NCBI GenBank assembly: GCA_001574975.1
Contig: KQ965819.1
Coordinates: 196,215 to 207,029 of the forward strand
Direction: 5' to 3'
Source: Gonapodya prolifera JEL478
Lineage: Eukaryota > Monoblepharomycota > Monoblepharidomycetes > Monoblepharidales > Gonapodyaceae
Length of the DNA stretch: 10,815 bases
Shown here in pieces: positions 1 through 7,918 of this stretch. The first letter of the stretch is position 1. Each line of letters begins with the position of its first letter. The notes under the pieces are model-generated. The model saw nothing but the letters and a program-made list of their open reading frames with translations. It had not been told where the DNA came from and made no database searches. The translations under genes were made by a program, and so were the position numbers.

Positions 1-959
1 ACAAACTCAGCTGTTCTGGATCCCAAGGCCTCTGCTCAACCCACAAAAGGCTCAAAACTGCATCCGTTCATCCCCATTGCACCACCACTGCCACTGGCCT
101 CTAACCTGCGCATCGACTTTCAATCCCTCATGGCCACTTCCCTTCTCCACATATCGTCTCAGGACAGGGCAGCCTTCGAGGATGAATTCAGAANGTAGGC
201 TAATCCATATTTTTGAGGACCAGTCTTGAACTCATGCATTATTTTGTCTAAAGAAAAGTGTTTCCAGAAGGTACTGCTCTTGAGGAGTCGTCCTACCTCT
301 CTGGAACACAGAGCTGGAGTGACGTCATTCTAGATCTGTTCTTATCGCCGGCTATTACCTTGTGGGACAGGCAACAAAAACAGCCATCCATCTCCTATTT
401 CTCCTCACAAGTCATCTATCCGTTTCAAAACCCCAACCATTTGACTGACGACTTCATTTTGCGGATGAGCCGCAAGTTCATTGACAAGTTGCAAATAGAT
501 CTCCGAGACTATCACTTTTTCATGGTCAATGAGAGAAATTTCCACTGGTATGTTATTGTGATGGACAAGGACGGACATGCACTGGTGGTAGATGCACTGG
601 ATAGGTGTGCCGATCCCCACCATTACAATGCCAACTTGGAGGCATGTCGCAATGCGTTAAACCACCTCATGTTGCCAATAGCACCATCGCCTAAAAATCG
701 TGTTTGGTCTATGTTTTGGAACCAGGGAGATGGACATAGCTGTGGATTATTTTCCTGTGTTACATTGCTGTTCATTATGAGGTACCCATCACTGTTCCGG
801 CGTATTTTTGAAGGTGCGCAGATACCTCTCCCTATGTATCCTTTCAATTTTCGGAAAAGGTGGAGAGAGGATATGTATGTATTCCTTAGAACTGTCTATC
901 CCCAATGTGCAGAACGGGACTCCTGGGGTAAACCTAGACTAGATTTGCTAACTTTCTGA
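1..959 (+). CDS. C48 (Ulp1/adenain-like) cysteine protease, 5' partial
   Basis: Frame 1 is open from the window edge to base 194. It joins in phase to an open frame at 254-959 across a 59-nt intron (195-253, GTAGGC donor, CTAAAG acceptor), so the start lies left of the window. Counting from the codon at 258, the C48 fold signature is complete: the catalytic His in NFHWYV (His 96, bases 543-545), an Asp in VVDALD (112 or 115), the oxyanion Gln in FWNQGDG (156), and the nucleophile Cys in HSCGLF (162, bases 741-743). Spacing and order (H-D-Q-C) match Ulp1/SENP and viral maturation proteases. Cellular members cleave SUMO-like modifiers, and viral or Polinton members process capsid proteins. I cannot say which this is, because the N-terminal region (1-194) has no recognised domain and is Pro/Ala/Ser rich. 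It is the longest undamaged gene here. The next gene is convergent, about 160 bp away. Confidence 0.85.
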
Positions 960-1036
960 ATACACATATATCCAAATTGGTCAACTGATTATGGTAGCCT
1001 TACATCATTTCACAGGTGCATCTTGCATCAATTTAA

Positions 1037-1087
1037 GGGGTGGGTGGAGCAATTTACAGGGTGGGGGCACTCTCCAGGGTGGGGGGT
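1037..1087 (+). other. G-rich tract, candidate G-quadruplex, between convergent genes
   Basis: Three imperfect copies of an AGGG(G)TGGG motif lie at about 1036, 1058 and 1076, with G runs of 3-6. They are the only strongly G-rich run in this A/T-leaning area. The tract sits between the stop of the protease gene and the truncated end of the convergent helicase relic, so it might mark an element boundary or a termination zone. This is sequence pattern only. Confidence 0.5.
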
Positions 1088-1121
1088 GTAAAAAACGTGA
1101 CACATGCTCAATACGCTTATT

Positions 1122-2808
1122 TCATTCCCCATTAGACAAACCTTTTGCTGTAATGTTCAGATAAATTGGCTTTGAACCTGTCAACACTGCATACTGCAAA
1201 ACAAACAAATCAAGAGTCTTAGTAATTGGTGTGGCAGAGAGTACGATTACACTAGCAGCTAGTTGGGCGTACAAAATAACGCAATTTACTGATACACCCT
1301 CTTTCTTCTTGTCAGTGCTGGAAACATTTTGGGCATCATTTGCAGTCAAGTCCATACTGCTATCGACATCCAGTTCTTCCAACCTGCTGGGATCCACGCT
1401 GCTGCTGCTTGGATCCACGTACATTTCATCAACAGTTGTTGTTAAGTGATCCTTTACAACTCTAGCACATGTTTCTAAAGAACCTGCTATTCCGTCACCC
1501 TTCAATCCAGTGCTCACAAGCTTATGTGCTTTGTCGATTATGAGCAAAACTTGATCCTTCTTGCTTTTTACTTTTCCGTCGTCCCCTACTACAAACCCTG
1601 GTATTTTCTTCCAATTACTTTCACTTCCCATTTGTTTCAGAAACGTCAATGGCGTATAGAGCCACCATTTGCATGTGTCATCTGATCGTGGGTCACTGCA
1701 TCAGGTTTCGCGGCAATATATTTGGCTGCAAAGTCCTTGGCGGCTTGACCACTTTGTATACCTTTTTTGAAACCATATGTTTTGAGGATTTTGTTCACCC
1801 ATTGTTTCATCAGGGCACCTGACTCTTGAACCCTGGGAATAAATATAACAATTTTATGATTTGGATAGTTTCTCAAAAAGCACTGAGCATACAGAATTGC
1901 AGTTATGCTTTTCCCTCCCCCAACACCATGTATAATCTCAAATTTCCTGCCAAGGTTTGATGTACCAGTTTTTGAAAGCCACTTCAAAGTATTGTTCTGA
2001 TGCCAAAAAGGTATTTGAGTTGTCCCATGTCTTTGAAGATCGTTGTGAGCAATCCAATCTACCAAGTTCAATTGGTGTGCGGGTGCATTTGTTGTGGTTT
2101 TGTTAGCTCCTATTCCTTGGATCTCCATAGGCAAAGAACGTTGCCAATCCTCTTTATGTTTGTATACTTCAACTTGAAAATACTCAAGTGGGACAGGCGC
2201 TTTCTCTTTCCCTTTCTCTGATTTGAAGGTGACCCAGGAATGCTTCTGCTCATACACCGTGAGGACTCAGTGACGGTCTCCACACTACTTTTGCTGGGTC
2301 CTGTTTGCACATTACTTGCCGTTTCAGAAATGCTATTGCTGGAAGTGTGCAAGTGCACAGTGTGACTTGGGGATGCAGGTCTATTTGCACGTTCTCGATG
2401 TTTCAATTCCCGTTTCACTATCTTTGGCTGTGAAGGTTTTGGCAAAGAGAAATGCCAAGTGGTTTCCCTTGCCTTTCGTATCACTGGCTTGTTGAAGAAC
2501 AAATCTGTTCTTGGTGGCAATACAGTAAAGTCCGGAACAGGAAAGTATGAAGAATTTGTGGGCATCTCAGTAATAATGTTAATCTCCATTTTCCAGCAAC
2601 TTTTTTTTGATTTTTGAGCAAATTCATAATATATTTTTTTTTGTGTAAAGTGACGTAAAAGGTGCACTGGCAAGGATGTCTGAGGTGCAAATGTGACTTC
2701 ACAATGGACAACTTCTTTTTTTTGGAGCTCTGCGCCAAGCGTATGAGGAGATGCACCATTTAGGATTAAAAAACGTGATGAAAATATCCTGGGCAGGTGA
2801 TTTACGTT
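1122..2808 (-). pseudogene. D11-like SF2 helicase relic (NCLDV-type), frameshifted and C-terminally truncated
   Basis: Three minus-strand frames read on from one another. The first (down to about 2257) is a Ser/Thr/Lys-rich region. The second (2257-1646) holds a Q-like PFWHQ, the Walker A loop GVGGGKS (1907-1927) and motif Ia IFIPR. The third (to 1122) holds motif II as DKAH where DEAH is expected (1524-1535), then motif III LSATPI (near 1230-1238). The stretches after motif II (HKLVS) and motif III resemble the D11/D6-type helicases of nucleocytoplasmic large DNA viruses, which drive transcription termination or mRNA release in virions. About 75 Asp/Ser-rich residues separate motifs II and III, unusually long. 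The second RecA domain (motifs IV-VI) is absent: the frame stops at 1122. Frame changes lie near 2257 and 1660, both in the minus-one direction, so no intact product is possible as the sequence stands. It is convergent with the protease. Confidence 0.65.
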
Positions 2809-3461
2809 ACAGGTGGCTCATGAAAAGGAAAGGGGATACTTGGGTCAATGTCAAGGAAATGCTCTGTCAATTGAGCCCTGTTTACAGGCAGGCTGCACCT
2901 CAAGACCATTTCTTTGCCCATCAAAACATTTTGGACTTTGAGCTCATAAAGGCCTACCACCATTTCTACACGTCTGAAGAAGAATGGAACAGATTCTAAT
3001 GTAGTAGGGTTACTACAGGAGTTAGTTGTTAGGGTAAGATTAGTTTTGAGTATGGAATAGCTCTGTTGTTCGTCTAGTACATGTGCTATATATTGGCCAG
3101 TTCCAAGGGCTACTGTGGTCACAACGCCTACCGGCGCCCACAATGCCACTCCCTTTGGACCGCTCCCTGGCGGACTGTAGTAGTTCCACCACACTACTAC
3201 CAAAGTCTGAATGTCAATCTTCTTTCCCAAGATGAGTTCCAAGCATTTCTGGACAAATCTGGGACTTTTTGATATAGCAGAATGGAGGAAGTTTTGCATG
3301 AGCACATTTATTCCATTAGCATTTGAGTCCTTTGCATTAGTGTTGTCAATTGTTGTTGCAGTGGGTGGTGCATTAATCTTCCAGCTTAGATCAACAGGCC
3401 CCACAAAAACCCAGGTGTCAATGAAACCTTGAACTTCTTCTTTGTCCACCACGCCTTCTTC
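2802..3461 (-). CDS. Unassigned 216-codon frame, probably the N-terminal part of the helicase polypeptide
   Basis: A long uninterrupted minus-strand frame with no family I recognise. It contains a Trp/Tyr/Pro-rich patch (VVVWWNYYSPPGSGPKG), then a Val/Thr/Gly-rich patch with beta-strand character, and no clear signal peptide or membrane helix. It has no good ATG start: the frame opens after a TGA just above 3461, so an upstream exon or another frame change is likely. At its lower end, reading continues without pause in the next frame (from about 2808) after a single-base shift, and that frame leads straight into the helicase. I therefore infer that it is the N-terminal portion of the same broken polypeptide rather than a separate gene. 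The opposite strand also carries shorter open frames, so its coding status is inferred from length and continuity only. Confidence 0.45.
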   Translation of the reverse strand, partial: EEGVVDKEEVQGFIDTWVFVGPVDLSWKINAPPTATTIDNTNAKDSNANGINVLMQNFLHSAISKSPRFVQKCLELILGKKIDIQTLVVVWWNYYSPPGSGPKGVALWAPVGVVTTVALGTGQYIAHVLDEQQSYSILKTNLTLTTNSCSNPTTLESVPFFFRRVEMVVGLYELKVQNVLMGKEMVLRCSLPVNRAQLTEHFLDIDPSIPFPFHEPPVT

Positions 3462-3517
3462 AGGTCAGTGGCAGAAGGCAAATGTAACTATGTCTGACAG
3501 TTATCCAACGACACAGG

Positions 3518-3881
3518 ATGAGTGCATCAACTACAGTGGCTGTGAGTATCAAGTATTATTTGCATTTGGGGATTGTAAGTTCAGCAAGTCAGAGGTCAGT
3601 AAAATGAATATAGTTGCTGTTCATTGCAGAAACTCAAATTTGGCAAAGAAGTCCATACGATTGAGAATTCCAAACACTTTGAAACATTGGTTGCCACTAT
3701 ACTCAATTGTTGCAGTGACATGGACTGCAGTTATATACAGTGCTGCTCAAAAAATGCTAGCAGAAATGGTCTTGACTTTCTGATCGATCTTGAACAATAC
3801 ACTGCACAGCAGCTTTATGGTCAGGACTTTTCAAATCCAAACAACTTTCCGGGAGGCATTATAGAATATCAACTGCTTTAG
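3518..3881 (+). CDS. Small two-exon gene, 91 aa, unknown function
   Basis: An ATG at 3518 opens an 8-codon exon (3518-3541). It ends at a consensus GTGAGT donor and joins in phase 0, after an 88-nt intron (3542-3629) with a TTCATTGCAG acceptor, to an 83-codon exon ending in TAG at 3879-3881. The predicted protein starts MSASTTVAKLKFGKE, has six cysteines in its middle part (two as a CC pair in NCCSDMDC, then CC again in IQCCSK) and an acidic/aromatic tail. It has no signal peptide or membrane segment, and I do not recognise a family. An in-frame stop a dozen codons upstream supports this start, though more 5' exons are possible. It is divergent from the helicase relic on the other strand, about 60 bp apart. 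Unlike most neighbours it is undamaged. The alternative is that it is the last part of a larger decayed gene. Confidence 0.4.
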
Positions 3882-3959
3882 AGAACATAAAGGTGTTGCA
3901 ATGTAGAATTTTTTTACAAACACCCATGATTGTTATAGAGAAAATAGTCTAAACAATAT

Positions 3960-4475
3960 TTACTTATACTTCAATGTAATCTGAATATGCAGAGTGTGAT
4001 ACCAGAGATTGTCTATTATCTGAGTGTAGGACGAGCGCACCATTTCAATTCCCACCACATCCCAAGTTATACCATTGACATTTATTTCCCGTTTATTGCT
4101 CTGCATGAGAAATTCAATCCTCAATACTTTGAGCTTTGGGAATAAAGCCGCAAGGTGCAACCACATTGTTTGCAAATAAACAATGGAAAAGTCCTTTGTG
4201 TCACTGACGAACATGTCCAAAGTATGGAGTCCAGAGTATCTGGAAAATCCATCAGCTAGGGCCAACTGTACCATATTTTTAATGTAATGGAGTGTTTTCA
4301 GATGGGTAAGCTGGGGGAAATAGTCCAGTATTCGGATATCATGTAGTATGAGGTCAAGCAAGTGAACAGAGCTTGATATCCAAGGAGCCTGTCAAGAGAA
4401 CTGCAAAAATTTGATTAACAACAGCAGCAGCTATACTGATGTCTAAAAGAATGTAAGTACCTGATTTTTGTATCA
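3960..4475 (-). pseudogene. Leucine-rich-repeat (F-box-tail-like) protein fragment
   Basis: The minus-strand frame from 4388 down to 3960 encodes leucine-rich repeats: LTHLKTLHYI, SGLHTLDMF and FPKLKVLRIEF, spaced as in the LRR tails of fungal F-box proteins. An intron is likely at 4389-4460 (GTACTTAC donor, TTGACAG acceptor). The exon above it would be in phase but carries a TGA at 4473-4475, and a TAG further up the same frame. No F-box domain is visible, so this is a C-terminal remnant. It begins about 30-100 bp downstream of the end of the Fanzor relic, on the same strand. If it is an F-box protein it would act as a substrate receptor of an SCF ubiquitin ligase, but that rests only on the repeat pattern. 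Confidence 0.35.
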
Positions 4476-4583
4476 AACATTGCCCAAGGTTGGAGTGAGA
4501 ATATGTGGAGGTAACGCCTACTTTGAAACCTCCACTCCACATGGATCGCACAAAATGGATTTCCTTTGAAGTTCACAGGCTAA

Positions 4584-5584
4584 CTATGCCCGAAGCCTCT
4601 CTGTTATGGTCTTGAGAAAAATGTTGTGTGCTCCACCTATATCCTGGTCAACTTTGAATTTGCACTGTTTGCATACTTTGGTCTTTGACAAGGACTTTGG
4701 ACACACAAATCAACATGATGTACACGTTTGACTCATATGTGCTTCATCAACAACAACGATTTTGCAATTGACAAGTTTGGCTCATGAGAGAAGTCTTTGT
4801 CTGAATGTGAAGTGACTCCATATTGACATGGCGTTCTTTGTGTTTGCATGAAGACGTCCTTGAAGCATTTCTTTCACCTTGAGAATTGGAATAATCACTG
4901 TTTTGTAAGTGTTTGTAAGGAACTTGATGAGATTATAATGAACATTATTGACAAGGTTTTCAATCCTCCATTGAAAGTGATCACGAACACACAATAGCCA
5001 TTTTCTATGCATGTATTTTGTATCTGGATGCCTTATATAACCAGTCAATCTGTCCTTTGTGATCTTCATTCTCATCAACCTCACGTAGTCCTTACGTCCC
5101 CATTCAAAAGCATACCCTTCAGGATCATAACTGGCTGTGAACATATGTACACCTGGATCTAATGCAACAAATTTTCTTTGATTGCCTTGGTTTTCAGTGT
5201 CATGGAGCTTGGTTTGCATGACACAGATGAACATATGCTCGTTCTCAGTTATGATGCAAGAGTCTGATGGAAGAGGATGTGAAATCAGTTCACTGTGGTT
5301 GATTTCATTCAAAAACGCAAACATTCCTCTCTTATATGTTCTCCAGTCCCTTTTTCTTACGACACAACAATCTCTACGATCTCTCTTCCTCTTGAACTTC
5401 ATTTCAAAAGTCCTATGTTTTTCCTTTGTGACCTTGTAAGCTTTTAGAAAGTCTAAGATGCCTTGTTGCGTATTTCATATGGAATTTCATTTGCCCACTC
5501 ATACTCCTTCATTGATTTTGGATTGAAAACATGGTCTCTGAGCTCCTTTTTTGATATCGTCCAACAAAGAGGATGTTTCGCTTG
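4584..5584 (-). pseudogene. Fanzor (eukaryotic TnpB-like) RNA-guided nuclease relic
   Basis: TnpB/Fanzor proteins are RNA-guided DNA nucleases carried by mobile elements and giant viruses. In order: an N-terminal segment with NEIPYEIRNKA (near 5461-5493), a family landmark; after a one-base frame change at 5457-5458, LDFLKAYK leading into a Lys/Arg-rich strand; RuvC-I LDPGVHMF with its catalytic Asp at 5157-5159; the KVKEMLQGR and FTFRQRLLS helices; the acidic motif VVVDEAH; a zinc ribbon with CTSC and CKQC (a further Cys lies between); and RuvC-III as DQDIGGAHNIFLK (Asp at 4647-4649, usually DRDxNGARN). The C-terminal TAG is at 4584-4586. Two in-frame TGAs break it, at 4782-4784 and at 4710-4712, just after CTSC where Gly is expected. 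About 330 codons remain, shorter than usual, and the N-terminal wedge/recognition region above 5584 is missing or unreadable. No guide-RNA end or inverted repeat was identified. Confidence 0.87.
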
Positions 5585-5709
5585 TCACCATAGCCTCAGG
5601 TGACATCCATTGACATGGTATATATATTGTGAGGTGTTACGTGCTGTGCCACTACTGTGGTCATGTATTTAGATGAGTGCACCTGCAGGGCGTGCCCCAA
5701 GTTTGGCGT

Positions 5710-5786
5710 CACGTTCCTGCAGGTGAGTTCTGTGTGCGTTACAACATATTATGTATGTTTGATCAGATATATACACGTTCCTGCAG
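5710..5786 (+). repeat. Perfect 13-bp direct repeat bounding an intron-like segment
   Basis: CACGTTCCTGCAG occurs at 5710-5722 and again at 5774-5786. The first copy is followed directly by GTGAGT, and the second ends in CAG, so 5723-5786 (64 nt) has good donor and acceptor sites, and removing it leaves one copy of the repeat. A short frame (ATG at 5673) would read through the splice for about 42 codons. A 10-bp inverted repeat, CACCTGCAGG (5680-5689) and CCTGCAGGTG (5716-5725), overlaps the left copy. Between the Fanzor relic and here (5585-5709) I see no gene. Confidence 0.5.
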
Positions 5787-5828
5787 TTTACAGGCTCGTG
5801 CAGCTCACCTAGGTTGGGGAGCAAGATT

Positions 5829-6270
5829 GATCACTACCATTTTGCAAAAGTGGCCATGGCTCTGAGGGATATGGACAGATTTACAGTGACAACACATTGA
5901 ACCATTTCCACCATAAATAACTTGGCAAACAACTTGACACCAGGCATTTCAATGCTCCAGCCATCATCACTAGACTGATCACTACCATTTTGCAAAAGTG
6001 GCCGCGGCTCTGAGGTTTACAAGAGGCACTACAGTGAGACCAATTCCACCCATTCCACCATCACTGTCTTGCCAAACATTTTGGCACCAGTCTGTTGAGT
6101 GCCACAGCCATCATCACCATGCAGGCTACTGTCAATTTAGAAAAGTGGCCATGGCTGGTGTTCACAAGATGCACTACAGACTCAGCAACTTGACCCTGTT
6201 GCACCCAGAATCTCTGAGCAAAATCCTTGGTACCAGGCATTTGAATGCTCCAGCCATCATCACTAGATTG
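5829..6270 (+). repeat. Three tandem copies of a ~147-bp unit
   Basis: Units run about 5829-5976, 5977-6122 and 6123-6270. Units 1 and 2 share their first ~38 nt (from GATCACTACCATTTTGCAAA through CTCTGAG) with two mismatches. Units 1 and 3 share a ~37-nt end (from ACCAGGCATTT to ATCACTAGA) with two mismatches. Unit 2 is the most diverged in its second half. The pattern suggests an old tandem duplication or the remains of a satellite. No convincing coding frame spans it. Confidence 0.8.
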
Positions 6271-6339
6271 AGGCGGTGCTGAACCAACAACCTAGTTGGG
6301 TGATAAGCAGAATATTGTGAAGGGAGGAGGAGAGAGAGG

Positions 6340-7117
6340 ATGCTGAAGCTGAAAGTGATAAGGCAGTCGGCTGAGTGAGTGAAAGGCAGTTGATGCAGGT
6401 GGAAGCTTGAATGTTAGGCCAAAACAGACACTGGGGACTCACTTTTCCTAACACAACAGGTCGCACATCTCATTCAATCTTCAGGAGAAGCTCAGGAATT
6501 TTGCCATCCAAGAGTTCAATGAGTTTGGGATCGCGTGTGGGACCTAGTTTTGGGAGGAGTATTCTGTCCCGGATACCGTTCTGTCAGCAGATATCAAGGA
6601 TATCTTGAACTCTCTGATACAGGAATATCATAAGAACCAAAAAGACCAGCTTCCTACGTTTATGCCATCCAATTGGTGTATCCCCCAGACAACGTTTTTC
6701 ATGACATGTGAGTGCAATTTTTTCACAATAAAGATACAGATTAGATTTAACGGTGATATTTATTTAACCGGGCCAAAGATGGGCATCTGGTGGATGCCAC
6801 CGAAATAGATCCCGATCTTCCGGGCCACACGCAAGTGCGCACATACATGGAACGCCTAAACAAACTACATGGGATAAACAACATCAATATCAGTCTCACT
6901 CCAACGCAACAGAAAGTGGTTCATTTGGGTGTGAAAGAGTGTCGTGGCAAAAGACAAGGACCCCTCACAGAAGAGACACTGGAGATTTCTACACAGGAGT
7001 ACGAGGATACATGGCAGAGTGAACTTCTACCACTGCATTTACAGACACAAGTCACGTGAGTTTGTTGATTTTATTACTGCAAAATGTATAACTCATGCTG
7101 ATGATAGGGTGCGTTGA
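6340..7117 (+). pseudogene. Multi-exon gene of unknown family with an in-frame stop
   Basis: Four exons join in phase: 6340-6374 (ATG at 6340), 6460-6707, 6779-7055 and from 7108. The introns are 85, 71 and 52 nt, with donors GTGAGT (all three) and acceptors CAACAG, CCAAAG and GATAG; the first and third have good branch points (CTAAC, CTGAT). The protein begins MLKLKVIRQSAESHISF and continues with charged helical segments (EKLRNFAIQEFNEFG, DIKDILNSLIQEYHKNQ), then GHLVDATEIDPDLPG and a Glu-rich stretch. It has no membrane segment, and I recognise no family. A TAG at 6545-6547 breaks exon 2, although the frame reads sensibly on both sides. Reading reaches a TGA at 7115-7117, which is either the true end of the gene (about 210 codons) or a second break before the frame that starts at once after it. 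Four splice junctions agreeing in phase make the gene itself credible. Confidence 0.5.
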
Positions 7118-7918
7118 ATGTCGGATGGCACTGTGACCAACAATGGTTTACACTGTTCCGAGGCCAAGGTAGTGAGCCACTGGTGGTTGACTTTTGACTT
7201 AGCACGAGAATTGCCACACTACGTAAATATCACTCGCGATCAGGTGCCCGTTGATGGGGTGCATGGCTTACTACGTCCAGATGAGACCACAACTTTGCCC
7301 ATTACTGTTGATGGAAAAGTGGTATATGTGTCTAGTGCGACTGCAGAAGCAAAATCTGGTCAGAACCCAAAGTCGGACTCTGTGAAGGTTTTGAATTTTA
7401 CAGAGCGGGCACTCCGACACACTGTCAAAAACGCGCAAGGGGAGGATGTAACCAAGGTGGAAGTTCTTACCCTCATTGTTCGAGGTGACACAGGAATTGC
7501 ATTGGGGAGTCGGTTTGTCCCGGATGACTGTGATGCAATCATCACATACAGGATCGCTTAACCAGTGAAATAGACCATCACGCCCACAGTGACGGCTGAG
7601 GAACTTTATGAACCACTCGGCTTCATCAACGGATACCTTAATCGCCTGTCCAAAAATTGCTCAATGTTGGCGGAGAAGTACCCCACGGAAGAGCAGGTGA
7701 CCTTCAAGCGGGCGCGCTCTCCATCTAGAAATTGGGGTGCTCGGAAGAAGGACTCAACTTCAGCTGGCGTAGGCGACAGAGGAGGCGCTGGAGATGAAGA
7801 CAAAGATCAAGGTGCTGTACAAAATGAACCACCGTGTTTGTCAAGATGGAGCATTCATAGGTCCACGCGCGCGCCACGTTCCGAATCGTGTACCCGCCTC
7901 CCCCAACAACAAGCATAG
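7118..7918 (+). CDS. ASH/MSP-like beta-domain protein fragment (OCRL/INPP5B-tail-like)
   Basis: The frame from 7118 is open to 7529. It joins in phase to 7590-7918 across a 60-nt intron (7530-7589, GTGATG donor, CCCACAG acceptor, CTTAAC branch). The first part has the look of an ASPM-SPD2-Hydin (ASH) domain: WLTFD, then [15 protein letters not shown], then [20 protein letters not shown] and a closing VPD, in the order seen after the phosphatase domain of inositol polyphosphate 5-phosphatases. No 5-phosphatase motifs are present upstream. The second exon reads [20 protein letters not shown] and then a low-complexity Arg/Ser/Asp/Gly tail, with no clear RhoGAP domain. It follows the preceding gene in the same frame, after a TGA at 7115-7117, so it could be its C-terminal half. 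Its last bases run tail to tail into the HDAC relic at about 7820, where both seem cut off. Confidence 0.4.

Noticed and set aside
1231-1449. Plus-strand serine/leucine-rich frame
   Set aside because: Mirror image of the Asp/Ser-rich insert of the helicase relic on the other strand.
2751-2999. Plus-strand frame of 82 codons opposite the 216-codon minus frame
   Set aside because: Shorter than the minus frame and in a region where minus-strand reading continues into the helicase; no motif supports it.
3081-3432. Plus-strand frames with a hydrophobic stretch that could be a membrane helix
   Set aside because: Antisense to the Val/Thr-rich part of the 216-codon frame; no splice or motif support.
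5673-5865. A ~42-codon spliced gene across 5722/5787
   Set aside because: Too short and without family features to call as a gene; only the repeat-bounded intron-like structure was kept.
5829-6270. CRISPR-like array
   Set aside because: Units are ~147 bp head-to-tail copies with gradual divergence, not short identical repeats with unique spacers.
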